Below are positions 24,301 through 35,034 of a stretch of 64,000 nucleotides of DNA, piece by piece (position 1 is the stretch's first letter; each line of letters opens with the position of its first letter). Under the pieces are notes generated by a model. That model had not been told where the DNA came from. It saw only the letters and a program-made list of their open reading frames with translations, and ran no database searches. Where the stretch lies: contig JAFEKR010000009.1 in assembly GCA_019022495.1 (NCBI GenBank), positions 62,001-126,000 on the forward strand, given 5' to 3'. This stretch comes from Epichloe hybrida (lineage: Eukaryota > Ascomycota > Sordariomycetes > Hypocreales > Clavicipitaceae). The position numbers were made by a program, and so were the translations under genes.

Positions 24301-27250
24301 TTTTATTATTTTACTTAGTTTCCTAATTACTATTACTCTAGTAGTCTAGAATTAGGCTAGGAAATACCTTACTTTAAGGATAGTATTTAGGAGCTAGACT
24401 ATAGCTTCTTTTACTAGCTTATTATAGGCCTTAATAAGGCTTACTAGGAGCTTATTATTACCTAGTGCTTTCTAGCTAGCTATATCTAATATAATGTCTA
24501 ATATCTCTTCTAGTCTAAACTAGTTATTATCTAGGAATAGTGTATTATCTAGCTCTAGGAAGGTAAAGTCTAGGATTTAGGAGAGGTTTACTATAGGCTT
24601 AGGGAAGAACCTTAGTGCTAGTATGCTTACTTTATCCTTATATATAATAGCTAGGTTTAGGTTATTTTTAGTTCTTTCTAGCTCTAGTAGCCTAGGTAAT
24701 TCTAGGGGGGCCTAGCTTTAAAGCTAGGCTTATCTCTCTAGTCTCCACACTCCCCTATTCTTTCTCTATATATTAGCCTTTTATAAGGCATCTCTTTATA
24801 TATTTCTTCTCTTAGTTTTAATAACCTATTCTTAGTCCTTATTTACCTTAGTGTAAGCTTACTAGTTTACTTTTATTCTCTATTATCTCTATTATCTCTT
24901 TACCTATCTAGCTCTAGTAACTACCTCTTTAGCTATCCTTAACTACTATGCCTCTAGGCTAAGGAGCCCCTAGGGCTTCTATAAGGCTACCTTATTTACT
25001 ATTTATTAAAGGTTTATAATAAGCTAGGTAGCGTATATATTTATCCCTTCTTTATCTTATAGATCTAGGGCGTTTTTAGGTTAAAAGTATACTATTACCT
25101 TTGCCTTTATATATAGTTTATCTATTATATTCCATGTGTGTTTAAGGGCCTATAAGATATTATCTTATAGGCTAGTAAAGATACTAATTAGCTATAGGAT
25201 ATAGTTAAATCTAGTAAGGTCTTTTACTTCTTTATAGTAAACTTAGATATCTAGGGTTACTTACGCTAGGTCTATAGTACTATTCTTATTATCCTTATAT
25301 TATCTAGTTAGTTCCCCTTAGGGTATTACTAGTCTAAGCCTTCACTAGCTTATAAGTTCTAGTAGCTTATTCACTTTATTAGTAGTTTTATCTAGCCTAT
25401 CCTAGAGGGGATGCTTTTAGTTAAAATCTCCTATAAATACACTCTAGTTATATAGTGTCTCTGTGTTAATATCTTATATAAGGGTATTCTAGTTATTACT
25501 ATAACTTTCTAAATAAAGGGAATAAATATTAATCCTATAAATTTCCACTAGTAACTAGTTAGGCCCTCCTTAGGCTAACTATAACCCTATATTATATTTC
25601 TTATTAATATATATAGCATTATACCTATTATAATATATAAGTTAAAACTAGGTAAGGCCTAGTATAAGGGGCTATAGATATTTTATATGTTCTTACTCTT
25701 AAATTACTATTATATTTATATTAGTTTAGTAATAGAGCGTAATATATATTAGGCTATCCTTCTTATTTATATTCTAGAAAAGAACTTATAATATTACTAT
25801 ATTAATTAGGGGGTAGTAGTAAGTCTTAGCTATTCTATGCTAGTTTTATTCTAGCCCTAAGTTATTTTATATAGTACTTAATGCTCCTAGCTCTTAGCTA
25901 TTTAGCGCTTTGCTTTACGTTTATAAGTTAACCTCTCTTTTTTCCTATTATTACTATAAGTTCTATAGCTATACTAGCTCTCTCTTAAGCTAGAGCTAGG
26001 TTCTTACTAAGGGAGCTAGAGGTAAAGTAAGATAGTTATTCTAAGTAACTAGCCTTTACTATATTTTACTTCTCTTTTAGTACTAGGTAGTCTTTAGACT
26101 AGGCTAAGTATAGTCTAAAGTATAGGATATAGTTTTCCTTAAGTTATTTATTTATTATTAGGTATAATACCTTATTATCTTTATACTAGCTAGCTTTATA
26201 CTTACTATTACTTAGTATTACCTTATAAAACTTAGTAATATATCCTATTTAGAAGTAGTTATAGCACTATCTAGGTTATAAGGTTTTATTATATAGTTTA
26301 GTTTAAAATAGCTTTGCTTTAAAGACTATTTTATCTTAGTATATCTTATTAGTATCTTTAACTTTAGCTAGTCTAAGAATTAGGGTAGTTTACTAGGTAT
26401 TCTTACCCTAGGGGTGTCTTATAGTTACCTTAATTATATTTACTTTATTTACTTTTTTAATTTCTATTACTAGGTTCTTAATAGATATATACTTTATTAG
26501 GAAACCCTTAATAATAACGCTAAGTATATAGTAGTAAATAGCTACCTCTAGGCTAAACACTTTAGTAATCTATTTTTAGTTTTCTCTATATTACACTATA
26601 TTTCCTTTAAAGGTAATAATTATGTCCTTACTAAGGAGTCTTCTAGCTACTATTACTAAGGCTTACCTAATAGCTTTATTTATAGCTATAACTATATCTT
26701 CCACGCCCCTAGACTAAAGTAATTCTTATATAGTGTTTCCTTTTATAAGTACTTCTCTATATTATCTTCTAGGGACCTAAAGAGAGAGGGGGTTAGTATT
26801 TAGTTATTTTAGGGTAAGCCTAGCTATAATACTAGCCTAGGTTAAGGAGTTATTATCTTTAGCTTCCTCCTTAATAGCCTCCTTAAGGGCTATTTTTAAT
26901 ACTTCTTTAGTAATATAAATATTACTATTATTAGTATTTATAGTTCTTATTTTAGCTTAGGCATAGTTTACTACCTAGTTAGCTATAGTAAGTGTAATAT
27001 ACTACACTTAGGTAACTTTATTACTTAAGATAAGGCTAGTAATCTTATTATAATATTTTATGTCTTTAGGGTATATAAATTAGTTCTAGTTTACTATTAG
27101 GTTATCTTTGCTTCTTTAGATATTAAACTATCCTATTTTTATGTTTAGGTAGTGGTTACTCTAAGCTAGCCCCCCTAAGCCTATATTAATTACTATTAGT
27201 GTCTTATTTACACTCTTACTACTAGCTCTATTATAGTGTAATATTATAGG
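21400..27250 (-). mobile_element. LINE (non-LTR retrotransposon, Tad/I-like), minus strand, RIP-degraded
   Basis: Minus-strand landmarks run in LINE order from high to low coordinates. A zinc-knuckle-like 'CYNYF-IGYITKFYK' from ORF1 lies at about 26224-26270. The endonuclease 'IGDFN' motif is at 25420-25431. A reverse-transcriptase block 'RLISLLNIIGKIIE' is at about 24247-24285, with 'INILFTFNKVSYLYL' (a degraded 'DVSGAFDNVSH') near 24040-24090. The catalytic box 'FANNINIIVF' (FADD-type, both Asp now Asn) is at about 23767-23797. In-frame TAG/TAA stops are everywhere. The 3' end is not sharply defined; an A-rich tract (T-rich on plus) near 21.4 kb is a candidate. The lower 21.4-23.5 kb was not resolved into domains. 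Confidence 0.7.
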
Positions 27251-27286
27251 GGGGGAGAAATAAAGGCAAGGATTTTAAATATTAAT

Positions 27287-27340
27287 GTGATTTGTATTTT
27301 AGAGGCGATTCCGAACCTTGGGGTCGGTGCGGAAAAGAAA
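27287..27340. other. Short RIP-spared GC patch upstream of the LINE
   Basis: About 50 bases of normal composition with several CpG (GGCGATTCCGAACC, GGTCGGTGCGG) sit between AT-rich sequences, just beyond the LINE 5' end. It may be residual LINE 5' UTR. No gene was recognised. Confidence 0.4.
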
Positions 27341-27534
27341 AGCTCTTATATTATACTAGATAATTAATAGTAAAGAGATTTATATACTAATATTATGAAG
27401 TAGTTTTCTTAAAAATATATACTCTTTTACTTTATAATTTAATATAAAGAGCTTTATTTTTATACTTAAAGTTATGATATAATATTACCTTTTAGACTTC
27501 TAATTACTTATAATATTATATATAATAAAGATAT

Positions 27535-28631
27535 TGTCACGGCTTAATCCGTAGGGTTATAGAATGAAGTAATAGCTAAGATTATCGCAGTTACTACTAG
27601 ATAAATACTAGCTAGGGGCAGGTGCGTGAAGGTTTTAATCTCTAACCTAGCACTAATAATATTATTGAGATGTAAGGAGCTAGTTGCCAGTTGGCAACAG
27701 CTGTACAGGTGCTCTACGGTTAGGGACTAGTAAAACCACTACGTTAAAATAACTAACGTAACGTAACGGAAGGTTATAGTAGTTATTAACTAATAGAATT
27801 TAATCTAGATTACTTTTATAATATCTACTAGAGCAATAGAATTGATTTTAGTAACATTATATAGGCAATGTAGCTATTAGATTAAGAGGCCTAGCTATCT
27901 AGCTAGATTAAAAAGATTTTCTTTCTCTTATATACCTACTAACTATATTAGTAAATCTAGACTGCTAATAAGGTCTTAAGGGCTACTTTTTGTTTTCTAT
28001 AAAATTTATTTATATATAAAATCTAAAAAAATTAACTTACTACTATATAAACTAGTAACCTATATACACTAAATTTTGGTTTAAAAAATATTCCTATATT
28101 AAATAAAAGCCTTATCTTCTAGCTTTAATTTGCTATATGTAAGACTTTTATATAACCTCTAGTTAAAGAGAAAATCGCTATTAAAGATAGCTATAGGGTA
28201 ACCCGCGTATAGGGTAACCTGCTTACCTAATTACTAGTGGCGCGGTTATGGCTGCGCTTATAGCCACAACGCAATTAAACAATTTATAATTAATTAGAAC
28301 ATAATTAATTAGGATTAGTTATTCACATGGTTAGTCGTAACTATTAATAGCTATAACGTGGCTATTAACAGTTACTTACATAACTATTAATAGCTATAGT
28401 GTAGCTATTAGGCTTGTAATGCAAGCTAGTAATAAAAAGGTCCTTTGACTAGAAAGGGCTAAAAATAAGTCTTATTTTTAACAAATATATGTAGTCTTTA
28501 ATAAATACCTTACTCTATAAGCACGTGGCTATCTTATAGCTAGCTAGTCTCTTTATTATTTACATAGCCTAAAAGTTCTCTAAAGACTTGCTTTAATGAA
28601 CATCCTGTCTCTGACCTCTGCGCTCCTAACA
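27535..28631 (-). mobile_element. Solo gypsy LTR in reverse orientation, interrupted by another solo LTR
   Basis: Segments 27535-27662 and 28489-28631 together equal the reverse complement of the 270-bp LTR at 8850/16402. The right part shows GACCTCTGCGCTCC and the left part GCAGTTACTACTAG. The unit starts TGTCA and ends TAACA (mutated TGACA). A 5-bp duplication GATAT flanks it at 27530-27534 and 28632-28636. No internal retroelement sequence is present, so it is a solo LTR left by recombination. It sits at the very edge of the gene island. Confidence 0.85.
27663..28483. mobile_element. Nested 821-bp solo LTR (copia-like ends)
   Basis: The insert starts TATTGAGATG (probably TGTTGAGATG before mutation) and ends TTTTTAACA, giving TGTT...AACA ends. 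It is flanked by AATAT at 27658-27662 and 28484-28488. Removing it and one AATAT rejoins the gypsy LTR. No reading frame was recognised. The copia assignment rests only on the terminal sequence and 5-bp duplication; a large solo LTR of another family is possible. Confidence 0.7.
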
Positions 28632-28636
28632 GATAT

Positions 28637-29063
28637 AGCCTTATATTAATTTCTAAGTATTAGGGTTATTACTAAGAGAGATATTAGTACTAGAGAATAA
28701 TATATTAAAGCTATTTACTCCTAAGTATTAGATATATAGCTTCCTTATATTCTAAGTATACATTAAAGCTTCTTTTATAAGCTTAATATACTTTACTAAT
28801 AAGCAAATAGTGTAGACACCGTCCTTCCGGATTAGGACTAACGCGATATGCGCATTTAGTGACCCCACCTGCCGGCTTGTGAGTTGTGACTAAAATATTT
28901 TCACAAGAGCACGCACGCAATTCGTAAATTGCGATGCATACTCTGTACTGCTATCGTTTCCTGGAATAATTCTTTGCGCACACCTATTTTGCATCATATC
29001 CAAGGAAACGGACCTGCTGCTTTTAGACGTACCATTGAGTGCGGGCAAATCAGCTTTAGCCAG
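28637..29063. other. AT-rich to GC-normal boundary, upstream of F-box gene
   Basis: 28637-28810 is AT-rich with no recognised feature. Composition switches sharply near 28815-28830 (GACACCGTCCTTCCGG). The remaining 230 bp is the likely promoter/5' leader of the F-box gene, apart from in-frame open sequence back to a TTG at 28929. Confidence 0.6.
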
Positions 29064-30110
29064 ATGGTCATGTCGCTGCACCGACTCCCTCCAGAGCTTC
29101 TGCTTAATATCCTGCGCCTCTTAGGCTCAGCGTTTTTTCACCAGGATGTTCGTCGCCTTCTCGTCTCAAAATGGTGGTACCAGATTGCTTGGCCAATGTT
29201 CCTCCAAGATCTCGAATTCCGGGCAGAAACACTCAGAAGCTTTATTCTCGCGTCGGAAAGAGTGGGCATGGTTCGTTCAATACAGGAGTATGTGATAACA
29301 GCCACCCTGGTCCTCGACGGTTTTGAGAATTGGGATTCAGCACACTCTACGGTGACTGCTACAGAATTATCCGAGATTGACTTCGAAATCGTTAATATGT
29401 GGACCTCCCAGTTGAATGGGTACGCTGCTGCTTTTGCTGGTATACTTCAACAATGTACGAGGCTTCAACGTCTTAGACTTGAAGCGCGGCCAGAGCGCCA
29501 TGACCCCCGTTTATGCCTACAGCGACGGGATTATTTGATGGCAGCACCTCTAGCTAGCCTAGTATCTATCAGCCACTTGACTTGCCTCGAAATTGATACA
29601 GCTGGCACATACCCAATAAACGACAGCAAGACGACTAGAGTACATCTTTGCAGCAAAATCAGTACTATGCTTCTAACTCTTCGGCGATTGCGCTGCCGAA
29701 TGAGTAGTATTTGTCCTTTCATCTTTAATGTCCCTAGAAGCGGTCTACTTCTTAATATAGAGGAGGTTATTATTAACTTAAGTCTTTCGGAAACATGTGG
29801 TTCAGATACTTCATACCGCTACCCAAGCCGATGCGGATTTAACACCAGCGATACTTTTCCACAATTAAAGGCGGATATGGAATCTTCGGCGAGAGAGCTT
29901 GTGTTCGCAATGCAAAGCCCACGTATTGTCAGGATCCTATCACATACATTTCCCGGATTGGCCCTGCGTTCATTTGATGTTTTGACAGAACGTCAAATGG
30001 TACTAACGCCTGCTGCGCCATGGGACGCGGATGGGGAAGAGGTGGAAGACAGAGTCTCAACGGAGGATCGATTTGACTCCGATTCCTCATCCGAAGAGTT
30101 CTTGTTGTAG
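29064..30110 (+). CDS. F-box domain protein
   Basis: 348 aa, single exon. The first in-frame ATG is at 29064, with another at 29070. The open frame extends upstream only to a TTG at 28929. Residues about 7-46 form an F-box: 'LHRLPPELLLNILRLL' followed by 'RRLLVSKWWYQIAWPMFLQDL', the usual pattern of Leu-Pro-x-Glu, a helix and then 'vSKxW' near the end. F-box proteins recruit substrates to SCF ubiquitin ligases through Skp1; the C-terminal part sets specificity. Here that part is Leu-rich ('LQRLRLEARPE', 'ISHLTCLEID', 'LLTLRRLRCRMS'), compatible with degenerate leucine-rich repeats, and ends in an acidic Ser/Glu/Asp-rich tail. It is the first gene after the transposon block and converges on the broken phosphotransferase. 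Such fungal F-box proteins are numerous and variable; the target is unknown. Confidence 0.75.
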   Translation: MVMSLHRLPPELLLNILRLLGSAFFHQDVRRLLVSKWWYQIAWPMFLQDLEFRAETLRSFILASERVGMVRSIQEYVITATLVLDGFENWDSAHSTVTATELSEIDFEIVNMWTSQLNGYAAAFAGILQQCTRLQRLRLEARPERHDPRLCLQRRDYLMAAPLASLVSISHLTCLEIDTAGTYPINDSKTTRVHLCSKISTMLLTLRRLRCRMSSICPFIFNVPRSGLLLNIEEVIINLSLSETCGSDTSYRYPSRCGFNTSDTFPQLKADMESSARELVFAMQSPRIVRILSHTFPGLALRSFDVLTERQMVLTPAAPWDADGEEVEDRVSTEDRFDSDSSSEEFLL

Positions 30111-30226
30111 AGAGTCGAGACAGAAAAGGCTAAATATCCGGCGTTACACCAACGGAGCTTGGGTATAATACTACTGTAGCAAGACGTGCAGAATATTGTA
30201 ATATTAACTCGATCACTCTGCCTTGG

Positions 30227-31530
30227 TCAATAAAATTCGACACCCCCATATGCCGCAACGAGTTGCTTCCAAGACACACCATCTCCATAGATGAGGGTAG
30301 ACACCAATCGCCCATCGCATAGTGCGCGATACGGGCGACTATAGGTGCAACGGTGAGTGATCTCGGCTTGTTTCGAACCGGGAATCATATAGAGCTTCGT
30401 TTTGTGATCAGCCGTTGGTGATGTTCGTTTCGCTTTATTGACAAGCTCTTGCAAACAGTCGCGGACAGCGTCTCTGAAGTCGATGATAATCTGATTCTCA
30501 CTGCTCGGTAAGGCAGGGAATGTAATGAGCTCTGGTGAAACAGCCAAACGCTCTAATGGAGCGGTCGCGGCTTGACTCCAATCAATGACTCCAGTCAAAT
30601 TGTACTGGTCATCGAAAAGAAGGTTTCCATAATGCAGGTCGAAGTGGCACAAGGGAAAGGGACCATGAAGCCTGTCTTCGATTATGATGTAAGATAAAGC
30701 CGTCTTCAGAACCCAGCAGGCAGTCCTCCACTCTGGGTCGTCGGCGTGTCCCTCAAGAGCACGGCGGTTCCGTTGCTGTCGAAACTTGTAGAACCACTCC
30801 AGTGATGTTTGGTTGCGTTGTCTGACTGAAGGCTCATCCTCTCGCTCCCTTGAAATGATTCGGGGGGGCTCATCGCAGTTTTCGCCGCACCAAATCCTCC
30901 CGAGCTGATCGAAAGCCAAATTTTCGAGCTGAAACAGAACATCCGCCAATTGCGATGCAACGTGCGGTAGGTGCTCGGCAGGTGCTCGGCAGGTACGTGC
31001 CTTGCGATGATGCTGTCAAGAACCTGGCCCTCCAGGTATTCCATAAGAACGTATGGAAACCCAAATCCATTGGTCGGAGAAACATAGAAGGCAAAGACTT
31101 GCGGAACCGGTATGGTCGTACGACTATTGAGTGTTTTCATGGTTGCAATCTCACTCAGCATATCCATTGCATTTTCGCGGACTCGAGACGGGTCTACCGG
31201 AGCGTGGTGAACCCTGGCAATCCAATAGACATGGTCGGAGAAGGCAATTTTGAACACCAGATTGTTCATCCCGTATGCAAAAGACGCCAAATTGATGGCA
31301 CAAGTGATACCGCTGGCTATGCTTCCATCTCGAGCTTTACGGGAGAGTAGCGCGACCTCTTGAAGGTGTCCAAAGTTTGCGGAGGCTATAATCGCATGTA
31401 TTTGCTTGTGGATCTTGTTGGCGCTTGTGTCCAGGCTGTCCGGTGTGTGCCAATTTGCTCTTGCGCCCAAATGGACAAGTTCTTCGCGAATCAGTGTTCG
31501 TGTTCCAATCCGTATTATGCTCGCGAAACA
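30227..31530 (-). pseudogene. APH-family phosphotransferase gene, frameshifted by an 11-bp tandem duplication
   Basis: Two minus-strand frames together form one aminoglycoside-phosphotransferase/choline-kinase-like protein. The upstream frame (down to about 30.99 kb) has 'TLIREELVHLGARANW', 'NNLVFKIAFSDHVYWIARV' (nucleotide-binding lobe with Lys) and 'FPYVLMEYLEGQVLD' (hinge). The downstream frame (30227 to about 30.97 kb) has 'QLADVLFQLENLAFDQLG', the catalytic 'CHFDLHYGNLLFD' (HxDxxxxN, near 30625-30646) and 'GVIDWSQA' (metal site). The frames fail to join because GGTGCTCGGCA occurs twice in tandem at 30970-30991; with one copy the two halves are in register. The open frame also lacks an ATG at its 5' end back to a stop near 31530. 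Such kinase-like proteins are common in moulds and their substrates are mostly unknown. A sequencing error or an unseen intron would be the alternatives. Confidence 0.85.
30970..30991. repeat. 11-bp tandem duplication causing the frameshift
   Basis: Two perfect head-to-tail copies of GGTGCTCGGCA. Eleven bases is not a multiple of three. The reading frame of the phosphotransferase switches exactly across this duplication. Confidence 0.95.
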
Positions 31531-31699
31531 GTTTTTGTGGGTTTATAAATTATGACCCAAGGCTGGCTCGAAAAAAACGGTGGCTCTGTCACATGGTGGG
31601 GGTAATTCCGTACAGCGCCGGTGAGCAAGAAAAACTCCTCCAACCGACTTCTTCCACAACAGAGATAGCTAGACAAGAGTCACAAGACAGACGACTTAG

Positions 31700-32093
31700 A
31701 AACGACCACTCCAAGTATGCACGATGGAGCTATCCTCCTAATCGGCCCCGAGGAAACAGGCAAGTATGGCCACATTCGGAAGCCTTCTCGCCCAGCCTCT
31801 GTCCCAAAGAGCGCTACAGCCTCGATCGCCACCGGGACGAGCTCTACAGTCTGTACAAGTACGAAAAAAAAACTGCCGCGCAGAAAACATACAAAGAGCA
31901 AGGGCTACAGGCATTTTACACACCAGTGGACAGTTTTTGACTTCCAGGCTATGTCGCACATCTCGCGAAATGCCAAGAGACTACTTTCCACGGCAAGGTT
32001 ATCGACTTCGGCACTGGACGCTCCGTGTATGAGAAGCCAGACCGACTCGCACAGTTTGAGGAACTGACCCAGCCTTTTCCGGATGTTACCTGA
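31700..32093 (+). pseudogene. Possible gene remnant with in-frame TGA
   Basis: The plus-strand frame around 31795-31937 ('RYSLDRHRDELYSLYKYEKK', then 'GLQAFYTPVDSF') meets TGA at 31938-31940. The same frame continues for 50 codons: 'LPGYVAHLAKCQETTFHGKV', then 'IDFGTGRSVYEKPDRLAQFE', ending 'TQPFPDVT' at a stop (32091-32093). The continuation looks protein-like in composition. It could be a 3' exon (TTCCAG just before GGC TAT at 31947 can serve as an acceptor) or a relic with a premature stop. I do not recognise the family. Confidence 0.3.
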
Positions 32094-33051
32094 TACATTC
32101 ATTATATGTGCGCATTATTGCTCTTATGGCAGCTACAGCAGTCGAATGTGCATCTTGGCTCTTGAGGTATCACAAGCAAGTCATTTGACCAACCAACTCA
32201 AATCAGCATCGAGAGAATCCCATCATCACGGTCAAATGTGCATACGGACCCCCTTCTACTCGGTGAACCCGGCCCAAATGTATTCGACTTGACGGCTTGC
32301 CGTCTACCATGCAGCAGTCTCCCTCCCAAATATCGGCCCTCCCAAAGACATATCCAAGGCAGGGCAGAAAAGTATCGCGATCAAGGAGACGACGGCATCC
32401 CTCGTCATGACGACCCTGCAGGACCCCATCCAACGACCCGAGGGCGGCTCTCCTTCTTTCTCTCCAGAAAGAAGAATCAACAAATCGTAGCCAAGCGGGA
32501 TCTCGTTTCTTCCTCTACCCCACCACGGGGGTACAACAAAAAAAGCAAATCTCTACCCTACCAGCGAGGGACAAGGGACGCGATAATTCGTTTCTCCCTT
32601 GTGACATGCAAGTTTTTGTATCTCGCGGCGCGACACGGCCAATGGCCACAAACCACACATCTCGAGCCTCCCACAAATTTGAAAAAAACAAAGACCTGCT
32701 TCCGCAACGCATCCGCAGCGTTCACGCATCCATCTCTCTCAAAACACCACGTAGTGATTGTGCCCGTCCCTGTCCATTCATTACACGGCAACAAACAGAG
32801 ATGAGGACCTGCAGTTCTACCCTTGCGGTACCCCATTTGTCAGACAACGCAAAAGCAAGTCACATATATATCCCTTGGGCCCAAGGGAAACATCGCCCAC
32901 CCGCGGGTGTCTCAAACCCCCAAGACGAATTAAAATCCTCAAGGACGAAAAAAAAAAAAAAAGAAAAAAAAGGAAGCATCCAGAAGAACCGCGGACAACA
33001 CCCATCTCTGAAATAAGATTATTCGATCCACGCCAGCGTTGTCGCAGTTCC

Positions 33052-33085
<34 letters not shown>

Positions 33086-33325
33086 GGAGACACCAAAATC
33101 AAATAAAACAACAGCGATACCATAAACAACTTGCACTGAATATTAAAGCCGTGTTCCCCTTCTTCCCATGGCCAATCCCCGGAGCTCGTTCTTCGCTTCT
33201 TCTTCTCGAAACCGCTGAAACCTAGAAGCTCATTTTCCTTAGTTTTCCCATCCTTCACCACCACTCAACTCACAAACCCCTCTTCCTACACCTCGAAAAG
33301 AGAAAAAAGGGGGACAGGAAAAAAA
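32094..33325. other. Intergenic region, promoter side of the CFEM-like gene
   Basis: No convincing gene. Open stretches on both strands are short and unlike known proteins. Poly-A runs occur at 32947-32970 and 33061-33085. The last ~150 bp before the ATG at 33326 are C/T-rich with CAACTCACAAACCCC-type sequence, typical of fungal 5' leaders. Confidence 0.6.
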
Positions 33326-33549
33326 ATGAAGTCCTTCTTCCCCATCGCCTTCATCGCCGGCGTGTCGGCGCAATCACTCACCTCTGCTGCGCAAACGTCC
33401 GCCGTGCCAACCGCCTCTGTCGTCGTTCAGATCCCTCCTGGCGGTGACCAGGACTGTCTGGCCAACTACATCGTCAAGCAATGTCTCCAAACTGAGAGCG
33501 ACAAGGTACACCTTCCTTGCGCAATAAAAAAACAGCGCTGCCTGCGTCC

Positions 33550-33597
<48 letters not shown>

Positions 33598-34075
33598 GTA
33601 TACTAAACAAAAAACGTGACAAAAAAAGCTCGCCGCCTGCTCAACAACCGACTACCAGTGCATCTGCTACGCTTCGCAAGCCATCGCCACGTAAGTTCCC
33701 ACGAGCGAGCCAAAGTCCATGTCGCTCGCTCGCCAGAAGAAGATGCACGCTCTGACACGTTACTGCCAAAGCTGCTACAACAACTGCCCCAACGACTCTC
33801 GCGCCCCCCAGGCCACGCAGAGCATGAACGCAGCCTGTGCTGTCGCCGCCCAGCACTCGTCTACTTCCTCCAAGCCCCTTACTACCGCTACCGCCACCAA
33901 CTCCTCCTCCTCCTCCTCCTCCTCCTCCAGCGACTCGCCCAACCCCACGGATGTCTTCCCCAGCTACACCTTCTCGGCTGGCAGTGCGACCAAGACGAGT
34001 GGCGCAGAGAGCCTGGTCGGCAACGCGGCTGGCCTGCTGGCCGCCATGGCGGGTGTAGTTGCCGCGGCCTTGTAA
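33326..34075 (+). CDS. GPI-anchored Ser/Thr-rich protein with CFEM-like eight-Cys domain
   Basis: Three exons: 33326-33505, 33629-33690 and 33772-34075; 181 aa. The introns (123 and 81 bp) have GT...AG ends, the second with donor GTAAGT, and splicing restores one continuous cysteine pattern. The signal peptide spans about residues 1-15 ('SFFPIAFIAGVSA'). Eight cysteines lie at 44, 53, 64, 71, 73, 82, 86 and 103, including 'ACSTTDYQCICYASQAIATC', close to CFEM spacing and to fungal 'GPI anchored serine-threonine rich protein' families. A Ser/Thr-rich stalk (about 105-135, poly-Ser from a TCC repeat) and a hydrophobic tail 'GLLAAMAGVVAAAL' predict a GPI anchor in wall or membrane. CFEM proteins bind haem or act at host or surface contacts; which applies here is unknown. 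Intron 1 holds a long AC microsatellite. Confidence 0.85.
33551..33595. repeat. (AC)n microsatellite in intron 1 of the CFEM-like gene
   Basis: Forty-five bases of perfect AC dinucleotides occupy over a third of the 123-bp intron. Length variation would alter intron size but not the coding frame. Confidence 0.95.
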
Positions 34076-35034
34076 GTGGCATGGATATAAGATATCCAGG
34101 ATGGATATCGATGGACTTTTCTTGATTTAACCTTCTGCTGGGGGAGAACATTACATGGTGTGAAATATGGCTTTGTTGAAACAAACTGTACCTCCCATAC
34201 GTAACCGTTAATATTTTGAATACTGCAAAACAAGACACTCAACCACAAAACTTGAGTCACGCGGGTCTTCACACAACAAATCAATATGGCCCGGCCCAAC
34301 GACGGCTGAAATGCTCTTGAATGCGACAACTTTTCTGACTTGATTGACCAAGTCACAGCAACTTCATTCGATAATTCATTGCTCAACTTGAGCCACGCGA
34401 ACCGGTCTTTTGTATCAGACGCTATCTCGCAGCTCTCTGTCTTCTGCCATGACCCCCTATGTTACAACTAGGCCGCCATCTCCACTCCCTTCCGGTCTAA
34501 ATTCATACAACAAACAACGCGATCCTAGACCTCAAGTCCACTCAACGCGACGAGACCCTCAACTGGGAAAAAAAAAATTTCACCCGCTTTCCCCCTTTGC
34601 GCCTATGTACAAGAGCAACAAGTCTCTACGGAACCCCCAAAAACTGAAGGGAAAACAATGAAAATAATCGAGCTCGACCCTGCCTTGTTTGGGCCGTCTG
34701 GACGCCGATGAAATCCACCGATTTTTTTGTTGCCAATATGACCATGGGCATACTTGTCCCATAAAAGTGTGAAACCAAAATGCGCGAGGGTGCTGACGCT
34801 AAAGCACTCTCCAGTAATCCCTTTTTAAAAAAACAGTGGTAGAAAGTAGTAACTAAAATCGAGTATGGTTTAAAGATGAAAGTCGGCAAATGAAGCCATG
34901 ATGAGTCAGTTTCACAAGCTTCACGTGCGTCCCTTGTCGAAGTGCAACATCATACAGAAATAGAAAAGGGCAAGGGATGATGGCATCGAGCAGAGGTAGA
35001 TGTAGTCGGCGCCGCAGTATTTTCACCCAGAAGC
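34076..35034. other. Intergenic region between convergent genes
   Basis: 3' flanks of the CFEM-like (+) and AHC1-like (-) genes. No gene or RNA recognised; open stretches are short and low in coding character. Confidence 0.6.

Noticed and set aside
30955..31350. 131-codon plus-strand frame
   Set aside because: Antisense of the phosphotransferase coding sequence.
33616..34125. 169-codon frame overlapping the CFEM-like gene
   Set aside because: Alternative frame across exons 2-3 and intron 2. It ignores good splice sites and has no sensible motifs.
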